Assembly: GCF_028736235.1 (NCBI RefSeq)
Contig: NZ_CP117884.1
Location: forward strand, 1,984,001 to 2,048,000
Direction: 5' to 3'
Length of the DNA stretch: 64,000 bases
From: Lacticaseibacillus pabuli
GTDB lineage: Bacteria > Bacillota > Bacilli > Lactobacillales > Lactobacillaceae
Part shown: positions 24,046 through 30,803 of the stretch, piece by piece
Layout: the number at the start of each line of letters is the position of its first letter
How positions within the stretch are numbered: the first letter of the stretch is position 1
Program-made: the position numbers and the translations under genes
Notes under the pieces: model-generated
What the model was told of the DNA's origin: nothing
Database searches by the model: none
What the model saw: the letters and a program-made list of their open reading frames with translations, nothing else

Positions 24046-25579
24046 GCGGAGAAGTTGGTGATCGATGCACCACGAACAGACCGACCCAGTTTTCGGCTCG
24101 ACGCACGACCTATTCAGTTATTCAGTTCAGGTCGCCAACTGATGGACTTCGTCCATGAGCCGACTAAACCAGTTCTTGTAAACATAGTTAGAAGCAAGAT
24201 GAATCACCACACGACGGGCGTGCCAAGTAATCCTACCGGCGATGTGAAAGAGACTGAACCGTAGCGAGGAGATGGTTGAACGACGGTCTTCCGAGACAAA
24301 GAGCTGTTTAAAGAGCTGAACCAGGTTATAGGCAATACCGGTGATCAAGGCTCGTGCAGTGTTCCGTGCAAAAGTTGAGCTGTCTGTTTTGTCAAAGCCA
24401 AACCCGCATTTCAGCTCCTTAATTTGGTTCTCAGCATTGCCCCGCTGTCTATAGGTCTTGAACAAAGTCTCTGGAGCCTCGGAGGCCAGGCTGGTCACTA
24501 CGAATGCGTGGTTCCAGGGAACTAGCTCATCTGCCGTATGAGTAGAACATACGATAACACGGCGAGCTTTACCCCATGACGCGGCCTGATACTTGAATTC
24601 GTGGTAGACGCATTTGCTCTCTTCATATTTTGGAGGGCAATCCACTAAGGCCGTTTCTGCCAGCTTCCCAAGCTTTGAATTTGCCTTGAGTCGAACCAAA
24701 AAGTCGACGCCATGTGTGTCGCACATCTCGTAAAATTTTGGCGCAGCAAACCCCGAATCGCCTCGAATGATGACGCTGGTGCTTTGAGGGAGCGCCGATA
24801 GGCGCGAAAAAGTTGTCTCGACGAACTTATCGGCTTCCTTGCCGGTGTACTCATTGCCAGGGCGCATCAAGGCGTCTAAGAGCAACCCGGACTCTTGATC
24901 AAATACAACCTGAGGGTGATATCCATAGGCCATATAGTGAGCGTTGAAGGCGGACCGTTCTTGATTACCGAAAGTATCACAATGCGTTGAGTCTATATCC
25001 AGCACGAAGCGGGATTGACCACTAAGACGGAAAGCCAAGGCGGCTACTTGCCAGATAAGCTTCCGAAAGTCATCTAGGTCGGCGTCTTCAAGGCGCTTGA
25101 AAAACCGTGAAAGTGAGGGCTGTGAGACTAGCCGAGAGCTACCCAAGGTGGCCGCCAGTACGGGATCACGTTGCCAGTCATTGGCACTACTGTCATGTAA
25201 ATACCCGGCAACGTCGAGCAACAATTTTTCCAAGAAGATGTCGATCATCGAGGCCTTCCAGAATCGTCGTTGGTCTGGTAACTTGAGGCACTGATTGGCA
25301 AGTTGCCTAAAGTTGATACGATGAAGAAACTCTTGGAACAAAACGAGCCCGGCGTCATTTGAAAGTTGACCGCCGTCGGCGGTCACAGTCACATTGGTAT
25401 TGCATTGCAGGGATAAGCTGGTTAAAGTTGAGATGGTGTGAAGCCTCGCTTTCGTGATGGTTTTTATCGACTCAACCTTAGCATATAGGCGCACCCAATG
25501 GGTGAAACCCCAAAGCAGCGCAGTCCCGTGTGAATCGTGGGATTGCGCTGCTTTTTTGAAATTCTATGAATAATCCAGG
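23958..25579 (-). mobile_element. IS1380-family insertion sequence, copy 2
   Basis: The element is 1622 bp with ends cctggattattca and a 5-bp target duplication gtaat (23953-23957 and 25580-25584). It lies inside higB, opposite in direction to the toxin gene. Confidence 0.95.
24127..25494 (-). CDS. IS1380-family transposase, copy 2
   Basis: This is a 455-residue DDE transposase, nearly identical to copies 1, 3 and 4. It differs mainly at the codon after VES (Ile here). All catalytic motifs are present (DIDSTHCD, RGDSGFAAP, NAENQIKEL). The near identity points to recent spread within this replicon. Confidence 0.95.
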   Translation of the reverse strand: MRLYAKVESIKTITKARLHTISTLTSLSLQCNTNVTVTADGGQLSNDAGLVLFQEFLHRINFRQLANQCLKLPDQRRFWKASMIDIFLEKLLLDVAGYLHDSSANDWQRDPVLAATLGSSRLVSQPSLSRFFKRLEDADLDDFRKLIWQVAALAFRLSGQSRFVLDIDSTHCDTFGNQERSAFNAHYMAYGYHPQVVFDQESGLLLDALMRPGNEYTGKEADKFVETTFSRLSALPQSTSVIIRGDSGFAAPKFYEMCDTHGVDFLVRLKANSKLGKLAETALVDCPPKYEESKCVYHEFKYQAASWGKARRVIVCSTHTADELVPWNHAFVVTSLASEAPETLFKTYRQRGNAENQIKELKCGFGFDKTDSSTFARNTARALITGIAYNLVQLFKQLFVSEDRRSTISSLRFSLFHIAGRITWHARRVVIHLASNYVYKNWFSRLMDEVHQLAT

Positions 25580-25622
25580 GTAATCCTAGAAATTGAAGAC
25601 TACCACTAAGGAGGTTTGCCCC

Positions 25623-25958
25623 ATGTTGAATCGAAATAACAAAATTGTACCAACTGATCTTGCAGAATTTTCGGCAGCTGATACGATTGAAGAAACGCTT
25701 AGCTTCTACCACATTACTCAAGCTGAGTTTGCACGGCGTATCGGAATCTCCGAGAAGCATCTATCTCAAGTCCTTCATCGTAAAGCATTCATTTCGCCAA
25801 CCGTAGCACTTTCGATTGAAGAAGTTACAGGGATCCCAGCTTATATGTTGCTTGCTAAAGACACACGCTACCGGTTGGCTCATACAAATAAGCCAACTCC
25901 AAGCGATAAGACCAATGATCCCGACTTTCTGAAGCAATACGATTGGGCGATGGCTTAA
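25623..25958 (+). CDS. higA: HigA-like antitoxin (XRE helix-turn-helix)
   Basis: The start is the ATG at 25623, 8 bp after AAGGAGG (25608-25614). The 111-residue protein has an XRE-type helix-turn-helix (ITQAEFARRIGISEKHLSQVLHRKAFISPTVALSIEEVTG). It is the second gene of the higBA operon. Its toxin gene is split by IS1380, so its transcription now starts within or beyond the IS. A diverged relative survives as a fragment at 40458-40745 (same order ITQVDFAERIGVSQKHLSKVLNHKAFISASVAKSIELVTG). Confidence 0.85.
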   Translation: MLNRNNKIVPTDLAEFSAADTIEETLSFYHITQAEFARRIGISEKHLSQVLHRKAFISPTVALSIEEVTGIPAYMLLAKDTRYRLAHTNKPTPSDKTNDPDFLKQYDWAMA

Positions 25959-26024
25959 TCGTAAATGAGGAGTGCCAGATGATCTGAGCGCTCCTTGATC
26001 TAAGGATCACGGATAGGAGGAGCA

Positions 26025-26708
26025 ATGGCTGAAAAAATCAGAATTTCAAAACGCACCGTAAGAAAACCTTCTACACCAAATCGCCAACATTCTGCAACTA
26101 AGGCGATTCCATCAGATCCCGCTAAAATGACCAAGGCCCAACGGCGATCCGAAAAGCATCGGATCTTAGAGGAACGCAACCAGCAGATTTTAGAGCTGGG
26201 CTCAAGACTCGCACCACTCCACCCTACAGGACTTCCCAAAAAGCCAGCAAGGGTCAAGCTACAGATGGCAGTTCCAATTGCGATTGGCTTCTTTCCGAGC
26301 GAATCAGGATCAATCAACCCTCAAATGTATAAATGGCTGATCCCTGATACCGTTGCTTATCATGATGCCAGATTTGGTCAGCTGATGACTGTTCCTACGC
26401 CATCAGGCCCGCAACAAGTCATCTACGCATTTACCGTCAAGGGTAACCAGGTGAAAGCGCCTAGCGGCAGAGTTGAGCCTTCCGCATCAATCATTGGATT
26501 CACGGAGGCCAAGGCCACCCCTGATCAAGTCGCAGCGTTAAAGATTCGTGTCGATGAGATCCGCGTAAAGCGAGAACAAAAGCTAGGAAGAAATCGCGAA
26601 CATTACTTGGCGCATAAACGTAACAAAGAGAAACGTGCTGGAATTCGTAAACAAATCCGACGTATCCAGAATATGCCTATTTGGCCAAATAGTCCCAAAC
26701 CACGCTAG
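26025..26708 (+). CDS. hypothetical basic protein
   Basis: This 227-residue protein starts after AGGAGGA and has no family I recognise. The N-terminal 70 residues are basic and probably disordered (RISKRTVRKPSTPNRQHSATK). The middle looks folded (VKLQMAVPIAIGFFPSESG ... VYAFTVKGNQVKAP type strands). The C-terminus is highly basic and helical (RVKREQKLGRNREHYLAHKRNKEKRAGIRKQIRR), suggesting nucleic-acid binding. It follows higA by about 70 bp and may be a plasmid accessory gene. Confidence 0.6.
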   Translation: MAEKIRISKRTVRKPSTPNRQHSATKAIPSDPAKMTKAQRRSEKHRILEERNQQILELGSRLAPLHPTGLPKKPARVKLQMAVPIAIGFFPSESGSINPQMYKWLIPDTVAYHDARFGQLMTVPTPSGPQQVIYAFTVKGNQVKAPSGRVEPSASIIGFTEAKATPDQVAALKIRVDEIRVKREQKLGRNREHYLAHKRNKEKRAGIRKQIRRIQNMPIWPNSPKPR

Positions 26709-27116
26709 TATAAAGTCGAACGACTAGCAGGAGTGCTGCGATCGCTCGGTTTTTTGATCCACTCAAGACCGCTTCCTGCTGCACAGACCCCGCAGTAGGA
26801 AGCTCATCAGTATGTGACGGCGCGGCCCAAGGGCCCTTTCGCGCTCGTCACGGTCATTGTGTAACTTTCTGCTCAGCTATCAACCTTGCTTATCAAGTTC
26901 AAGGGCTAATCAACGTCTTTCGCACTCCGCCTAACGCCGCTTGTGCGGCTACACCAACCGTCCGTCCCATACAAGGGGCGGTATTTTTTTTTAAAAAAAA
27001 CCGCAAACAAACACCTACGGCACTCCCTTGTATGTGCCAGCCGGTCGGTGTTACGGCTACGACGTCGAAAGACGTAGATCAGCTCTTGAGAGCGTCAAAA
27101 TTGAGGAGGAAATACC
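26709..27116. other. structured intergenic region
   Basis: There is no convincing gene in 408 bp. It holds several strong hairpins: gcttcctgctgc / gcagtaggaagc (about 26769-26802) and gtgacggcgcg / cgcgctcgtcac (about 26813-26851). A GC stem ends in a run of nine T at about 26965-26992, immediately followed by eight A. A complement-rich segment gtacggca lies around 27025. It may contain a small RNA, an antisense regulator or a single-strand origin. Confidence 0.45.
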
Positions 27117-27506
27117 ATGAAAACTACTTACGATGAAATCATCAAGCAATCGTGTGACAAACTCGCCCAGACCATGAGTGACATGACTTATTGCTACGAA
27201 GAAACCAATGTCCCCAAAAAACATTACAAGAAGCTCCTATCCAAGTCGATTGAAGAAGTCTATGCTGATTCTGTTAGCCTCGAAATGACCAACAATTACT
27301 ACAAGATGCTGTCGTCCCTAAATAAAGGCAACCGTAAATGGTTTGTCGAGGCCATGCTTTATGTCGAGCTTGGTACCGCACCAGACAAAGCTGGTGCAGA
27401 AGTTAATGGCAAGGTTAGTCGCATGGCTGATGCGATTATGGCCCAAAAGGCATCAATGATTGACCCTAAAATCCTCGACGCCATGGCACCAACGCCAACA
27501 CGCTAG
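27117..27506 (+). CDS. hypothetical protein
   Basis: This 129-residue protein starts at an ATG preceded by GAGGAGG. It is acidic to neutral and probably helical (MKTTYDEIIKQSCDKLAQTM ... KKLLSKSIEEVYADSVSLEM). No motif or family was recognised. It lies between the structured region at 26.7-27.1 kb and a candidate antisense RNA whose promoter begins 7 bp after its stop. A plasmid maintenance role is only a guess. Confidence 0.6.
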   Translation: MKTTYDEIIKQSCDKLAQTMSDMTYCYEETNVPKKHYKKLLSKSIEEVYADSVSLEMTNNYYKMLSSLNKGNRKWFVEAMLYVELGTAPDKAGAEVNGKVSRMADAIMAQKASMIDPKILDAMAPTPTR

Positions 27507-27512
27507 TCCTAC

Positions 27513-27541
27513 TTGGTTATAAAATAAAAACATGATATACT
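27513..27541 (+). promoter_or_regulatory. promoter of antisense RNA
   Basis: TTGGTT (27513-27518) and TATACT (27536-27541) are spaced exactly 17 bp. The predicted start is near 27548. No ORF with a ribosome site follows before the terminator, which suggests an RNA product. Confidence 0.7.
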
Positions 27542-27547
27542 ATAGAC

Positions 27548-27667
27548 ACAAAGAGCGTTGCCTCTGTGAAAGACAACGCCCCGTCGCAGAACCGTTTTAA
27601 GAACGGTGGTCTTTCTACCAAGCAATTAAGCCGCTAGCTTATTCCAAAAGTTGTAGGCGGCTTTTTG
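27548..27667 (+). ncRNA. candidate antitoxin RNA of a type I toxin-antitoxin module
   Basis: The predicted transcript is about 120 nt. It has two internal hairpins (gcgttg...caacgc and accgttttaagaacggt), then the single-stranded stretch ctttctacca (27611-27620) and a terminator. The same decamer occurs at 27839-27848, where the convergent toxin mRNA carries its complement tggtagaaag, overlapping the toxin's ribosome site. Convergent genes, direct repeats and a shared terminator are the Fst/RNAI-RNAII layout. The assignment is by architecture only. Confidence 0.6.
27628..27667. terminator. terminator shared by antisense RNA and small toxin gene
   Basis: The arms aagccgc and gcggctt (with further pairing of the inner segments) are followed by TTTTT on the plus strand, with AA-rich sequence on the other side. 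It sits just after the stop codon of the convergent toxin at 27673. Confidence 0.7.
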
Positions 27668-27672
27668 CTTGC

Positions 27673-27822
27673 TCATTTTTTCCGGATTTCCCCGAACGCC
27701 ACCATCAGCTTGCGCACTGCTTGAAGCAGGCGGGTCAACGCCTTGACTAAACGTGTTGCCACATTGACCAAGACTACCAGCGCACCGATGACGGCTGTGA
27801 TTGACACTAATGCACCAACCAC
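27673..27822 (-). CDS. candidate small membrane toxin (type I TA)
   Basis: A 49-residue frame from GTG at 27822 reads VVGALVSITAVIGALVVLVN then VATRLVKALTRLLQAVRKLM, ending VAFGEIRKK. It has one hydrophobic helix followed by an amphipathic basic tail, typical of holin-like or Fst-like toxins. AAGGAG lies 13 bases upstream, longer than ideal, which could reflect structured control. An overlapping 93-codon frame exists but is cysteine- and histidine-rich with no structure. No family match is claimed. Confidence 0.5.
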   Translation of the reverse strand: MVGALVSITAVIGALVVLVNVATRLVKALTRLLQAVRKLMVAFGEIRKK

Positions 27823-27949
27823 AAGCCTTGCTGTACTCCTTTCTACCAGAATCTGACGCCAAGGGTTTTACACCATAGGCCTCACCCTCTTTCAAAATTC
27901 GTACCACCGCTCATTAAACTTTTCTGCTGATTCCATTATGCTACACAAT

Positions 27950-27991
27950 GCGCCGAATCCCTACATTATCAAGGGATTCGGCGCTTTTTTT
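27950..27991 (+). terminator. strong rho-independent terminator
   Basis: Perfect 12-bp arms gcgccgaatccc (27950-27961) and gggattcggcgc (27973-27984) are followed by seven T. No plus-strand gene ends just before it; it may insulate the toxin promoter region from the GC-rich repeat downstream. Confidence 0.85.
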
Positions 27992-28035
27992 GAAAAACGC
28001 GGCCGGCGGACCAGTACAGTTGGCAGTAGAAGGCG

Positions 28036-28175
28036 GCCGTACCGGCCGCGCGAACCGGCGCCACACCCGCTCGGTTCGTGGGCCTCGTTATCCGTCGTAG
28101 CAAGCAAACGATCAAGGCAGCCATATGCCGCGGCACGGCAAAACCAGCAGCACACGCTGACTCGTAGTCCTGGCC
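28036..28175. repeat. GC-rich structured repeat element, copy A
   Basis: This stretch aligns with 40806-40955. Shared blocks include cgttatcYgtcgtNgcaag, atcaaggca/gtcaaggca, cggcacgg, aaaaccaNc and gcacac, preceded by a ggccg/cggcc stem. Both strands stay open over much of it, but neither frame has a ribosome site. The function is unknown. See copies B and C. Confidence 0.6.
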
Positions 28176-28315
28176 AACTGCACTGGTCCGCCGGCATGAC
28201 TCAGCGAAGCCTACGCTGAGTCATGCCGGCTTCGTTATCTCTTATCGCGAACTCTGAGGTGGTTTAGACGATTCAACCGAACAACTACCCGTCTGAGGCG
28301 CTTCCCCTCGACGTT

Positions 28316-28543
28316 TTGTTACCACCTTCAAGCCCAATTATTGCAAGATTCGTGCATATTCATTCAATCTTATTTTCACACTGCCGAGTCCGACCGGGAC
28401 AACGGCTTCCAGATCAAAGCCCGATCTACAAGCCGTTTAATGAAGCGATGGCGCGCCAAGCCGACGCGCTCATCGCGGCTATGTTGTTCACGCTTCTTAG
28501 ACAGTGGCTGGGCAACAACCCAAATGACTATAGATTCAATTAG
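28316..28543 (+). CDS. possible small protein, start uncertain
   Basis: The last 45 codons (DQSPIYKPFNEAMARQADAL then IAAMLFTLLRQWLGNNPNDY) have coding-like codon use, with G/C-rich third positions and a plausible amphipathic helix. The N-terminal part is less convincing and no ribosome site was found. It may be the remnant of a longer gene. No family was recognised. Confidence 0.25.
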   Translation: MLPPSSPIIARFVHIHSILFSHCRVRPGQRLPDQSPIYKPFNEAMARQADALIAAMLFTLLRQWLGNNPNDYRFN

Positions 28544-28574
28544 TCGGATATTCAGCATTCAATCTAGGCACTAA

Positions 28575-28850
28575 CATAACCCACGCGGCAACGCCGCGGG
28601 CGCATGCGCCAAGACCTTCTAAGGAAGGTTCTCGTGGCCTTGATTGAAACATTAGACCAGCACCAGGGGCGCTAACCGACAAGTCGGAAGCGCCCCTAAG
28701 TTCGGAGAAAAGGGCCGCAAAAAGTTTTGCTCCACAAGCCCGGTTCCACAAAACTTTTTGACTTGCGCTGCGCTTACCCTTGTCACCTCACCCGCTGCCG
28801 GTACGAATGTGTCATCAAGACGGCTCGACAAAAACCTTCCTTAGAAGGGC
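28575..28850. other. nested inverted-repeat region (candidate oriT or single-strand origin)
   Basis: Three nested pairs are visible. 28615-28630 and 28833-28848 form a perfect 16-bp inverted repeat (ccttctaaggaaggtt). aaaaagttttg (28719-28729) pairs with caaaacttttt (28749-28759). ggggcgct pairs with agcgcccc at about 28659-28697, with an inner aaccgacaagtcgg. No gene fits here. Such foldback structure is typical of transfer origins, single-strand origins or resolution sites. Confidence 0.5.
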
Positions 28851-28878
28851 CAGCCGCCACAAACAGGAGGACTACATC

Positions 28879-29124
28879 ATGAAAGAAGTCACCATGAAAG
28901 ACTACCCAGCCATCAAGAGAGAACTTAAGGAACGTAAGCAAGTTTGCCACCTTACCAAATCAGAGTTTCAAGCTATCCTAGATGCTTACAGCACTTACGA
29001 CTGGCAACCAGTTTACAAAACGCGCCTCTACCAGCAATACGGTGGTGAGTATTGCCTCACACTAGAGCTTATCACCAAGCACATTGCCGCAACACCACGG
29101 CAACGTTTGATGATTTTCGCCTAG
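28879..29124 (+). CDS. small hypothetical protein
   Basis: The start is the ATG at 28879, 8 bp after AGGAGG (28865-28870). The 81-residue protein (MKEVTMKDYPAIKRELKERKQ ... QRLMIFA) is charged and probably mixed alpha/beta, with several Tyr residues. No domain was recognised. It heads a run of short plus-strand genes (29211, 29510) with strong ribosome sites that may form one plasmid operon. Confidence 0.65.
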   Translation: MKEVTMKDYPAIKRELKERKQVCHLTKSEFQAILDAYSTYDWQPVYKTRLYQQYGGEYCLTLELITKHIAATPRQRLMIFA

Positions 29125-29138
29125 TTTTAGGACACTTC

Positions 29139-29162
29139 AAGGAGGTGGTGCTTATGAGATAG
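29139..29162 (+). other. two-codon minigene with near-perfect ribosome site
   Basis: AAGGAGGTGGTG (29139-29150) is followed after a normal spacing by ATG AGA TAG (29154-29162). The match to the 16S tail is better than that of any real gene nearby, yet the coding part is only Met-Arg. It may be a decayed gene start, a leader, or a translation-dependent regulator of the gene at 29211. Confidence 0.4.
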
Positions 29163-29210
29163 TGTCGTTTTACCCAACGTCAAAATATCAATCTCAACAG
29201 GAGGAACACT

Positions 29211-29450
29211 ATGGAAATCAGATCAAAAAAAATCAGTAACACCGCTGGAACGGCATTACTGATTGTATCAGCTATTAGTGAACTTTTTCGAGGATTACTA
29301 GATAGCTTTTATGATTTGTGTGAGCTGGAAGAAAATGAACGTATGAGCTTTAAAGAGCTGTTGATCGGGGTCACAGTTACGCTGGGAATATTCCTAGCCT
29401 TTCTGGCCTTGACCAGTTTCATCATTTTACAAGGTTCAGCTTACAAGTAA
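29211..29450 (+). CDS. small membrane protein
   Basis: This 79-residue protein starts after AGGAGG. It has a moderately hydrophobic N-terminal segment (TAGTALLIVSAISELFRGLL) and a clear C-terminal transmembrane helix (LLIGVTVTLGIFLAFLALTSFIIL), with acidic residues between (DLCELEENERM). No family was recognised. It is part of the short plus-strand gene run. Confidence 0.65.
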   Translation: MEIRSKKISNTAGTALLIVSAISELFRGLLDSFYDLCELEENERMSFKELLIGVTVTLGIFLAFLALTSFIILQGSAYK

Positions 29451-29509
29451 TCGGAATAAATTGCAACCCGCCGAAACGGGCTGTGGACAACTCAAAGGAG
29501 ATAATTTAT

Positions 29510-29917
29510 ATGACTAACAACGAAACCATTTTTCCAGTGACGCGTGAAGTGTTCGACGCCCTTGGCGTTTACGTTCAATGCCACCAATTCCGGTTACTTG
29601 GCACTACCAACGTCACTATTTTAGAACAAATCATCACTCAGTTAGCACGAATGAACTACGCCGCCAACCTCACCATGAATCGCAACGACCCGACATGTTG
29701 GTTACCACTTGAGTCCTATCGTTATAGCCCAACACGCTCAATCATGACTGACCTTGCTCATATTATTCCTCACTACAATCGCGAGCGGGCTCTGGAAGCG
29801 ATACTGCTGATTGCCGAAAGTTGTGGCCCGCTCAAAACCGAAAGTGATAAGGCGCTTTTAGCCAGCCTTAAAGACCGACTCACCCCAACCCGCGACCGTG
29901 GTGCACTACTAGCCTAA
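29510..29917 (+). CDS. hypothetical protein
   Basis: I choose the ATG at 29510, after AAGGAG (29494-29499), rather than a GTG at 29483 that precedes the ribosome site. The 135-residue soluble protein (MTNNETIFPVTREVFDALG ... PTRDRGALLA) is rich in helices, with the segment RALEAILLIAESCGPLKTES. No family was recognised. It is the last gene of the small-gene run, before a palindrome and a toxin-antitoxin pair. Confidence 0.65.
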   Translation: MTNNETIFPVTREVFDALGVYVQCHQFRLLGTTNVTILEQIITQLARMNYAANLTMNRNDPTCWLPLESYRYSPTRSIMTDLAHIIPHYNRERALEAILLIAESCGPLKTESDKALLASLKDRLTPTRDRGALLA

Positions 29918-29933
29918 TTATAAGCCACTCATT

Positions 29934-29963
29934 CAGAACAGACTTCTGTTGAAGTCTGTTCTG
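29934..29963. promoter_or_regulatory. perfect 13-bp palindrome upstream of relBE-like operon
   Basis: The arms cagaacagacttc and gaagtctgttctg flank a loop tgtt. It lies about 35 bp before the antitoxin start, so it is a good operator candidate for the ribbon-helix-helix antitoxin. It could also end transcription from the gene at 29510, although no T-run follows. Confidence 0.65.
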
Positions 29964-29998
29964 TGGTACAATCAAAATAAATTGAAAGGGTGATTACT

Positions 29999-30229
29999 TT
30001 GGCAGACACAACTGTAACATCGCTACGTTTCAAAAATGACCAATATGACAAGGTTAAGCGCCTCGCTGAGTTTAACGGTGTATCCGTCACAATGTACATG
30101 CGTCAAGCCGTACTTGAACGCATGGAAGACGAAGAAGACTACAAAGACGCACAAGCCAACCTCGCCGCGAGTCACGGCGAAACTGTAAGCCGTTCTGAAA
30201 TCCTTAAGCGTTTAGGCATGGACGCATGA
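29999..30229 (+). CDS. RelB-like antitoxin (ribbon-helix-helix)
   Basis: A TTG at 29999, ten bases after AAAGGG, gives a 76-residue protein (MADTTVTSLRFKNDQYDKVK). An upstream GTG at 29990 would overlap the ribosome site. The beta-strand TTVTSLRFK and helices RLAEFNGVSVTMYMRQAVLERM form a ribbon-helix-helix of the RelB/DUF6290 kind. The stop overlaps the toxin ATG by four bases. It should repress the operon, probably at the palindrome 29934-29963. Confidence 0.85.
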   Translation: MADTTVTSLRFKNDQYDKVKRLAEFNGVSVTMYMRQAVLERMEDEEDYKDAQANLAASHGETVSRSEILKRLGMDA

Positions 30230-30504
30230 GCAAAGAATATCACTGGAGTTTTGATAAAGTTGCTGAAAAGAATTTCTCTAAGCTTGACCAACAGGTTCAA
30301 CGACGAATCGTTCGGTGGTTGGACAAGCACATTGAAGGATACGATAATCCGCGCGCATGGGGAAAAGCCTTGGAAGGTGACTTAGGTACACTCTGGCGCT
30401 ACCGAATCGGTAGCTACCGCGTGATTGCCGACATCAACGACGGAAAATTTGAGATTTTGGTTGTTAAAGTTGCGAAACGAAACGACGTGTACACTAACAA
30501 ATAG
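30226..30504 (+). CDS. relE: RelE-family toxin
   Basis: This 92-residue basic protein is of the RelE/ParE superfamily: MSKEYHWSFDKVAEKNFSKL, then EGDLGTLWRYRIGSYRVIAD and ILVVKVAKRNDVY. The pattern WRYRIGSYRVI followed by a short strand and KRNDVY is the conserved RelE core, an mRNA interferase acting at the ribosome. It overlaps the antitoxin gene by four bases (ATGA). A hairpin terminator follows within ten bases. Confidence 0.92.
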   Translation: MSKEYHWSFDKVAEKNFSKLDQQVQRRIVRWLDKHIEGYDNPRAWGKALEGDLGTLWRYRIGSYRVIADINDGKFEILVVKVAKRNDVYTNK

Positions 30505-30512
30505 CAAACAAA

Positions 30513-30552
30513 AGGGAGACAACCAGGCGCACAGCCTCGATTGCCTCCTTTG
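30513..30552 (+). terminator. terminator of relBE-like operon
   Basis: The arms ggagacaa and ttgcctcc, with an inner aggc/gcct pair, are followed by TTTG-rich sequence. It resembles the hairpin after the HigA remnant at 40745-40785, and both precede a copy of the GC-rich repeat. Confidence 0.65.
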
Positions 30553-30573
30553 CTTTGCCTAGGACGGCTCATT

Positions 30574-30630
30574 ATAGCCGGCCGTCCCGGCCGGGTACTC
30601 TGGGGGTGCTTAGCCCGCCGACGTTGCGCA
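30574..30630. repeat. GC-rich structured repeat element, copy C (partial)
   Basis: The block agccggccgtcccggccggg, followed by a G-rich run and tagcccgcc, aligns with the first half of copy B (agccggccattccggccggg ... tggcccgcc). The second half (cgttatc...gcacac) is missing. Beyond it, a 26-codon remnant (LDRRYVTEYLDKMEKETRES..., 30635-30715) of an unidentified gene ends at TAG. Nothing else was recognised up to 30760. Confidence 0.5.
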
Positions 30631-30769
30631 CTTGCTAGATCGACGGTATGTGACCGAATACCTCGACAAGATGGAAAAGGAAACTCGTGAATCGATCATT
30701 GACAGTCAAAAATAGCACCTTCGTGGTTTCTTACCAATAATCTGGTTAGCTCACGTTGCGGTCACATAT

Positions 30770-30797
30770 TTGTTTTTGGTTCAATATATGGTATAAT
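30770..30797 (+). promoter_or_regulatory. promoter for a leaderless higB-like gene
   Basis: TTGTTT (30770-30775) and TATAAT (30792-30797) are 16 bp apart. The expected transcription start falls on or next to the ATG at 30804. No ribosome site precedes that ATG. Confidence 0.65.
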
Positions 30798-30803
30798 TTA
30801 ATT

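Noticed and set aside
18810..25579. IS1380 copies 1 and 2 as an inverted composite transposon
   Set aside because: Each copy has its own matching target duplication (atacca and gtaat), so they are independent insertions.
25593..25622. N-terminal extension of higA from an upstream start
   Set aside because: The extra ten codons are the end of the restored higB gene and contain the ribosome site of higA.
27626..27907. 93-codon minus-strand frame overlapping the small toxin
   Set aside because: It has no hydrophobic or domain pattern and is rich in Cys/His/Arg. The ribosome site and shared terminator fit the 49-codon frame better.
27961..28219. Long open frames on both strands across GC-rich repeat copy A (and the same at 40718-41253)
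   Set aside because: High GC keeps both strands open, no ribosome sites are present and no domain is recognisable. I treat the region as a structured repeat, while noting that third-position-type differences in one frame leave a small chance of coding.
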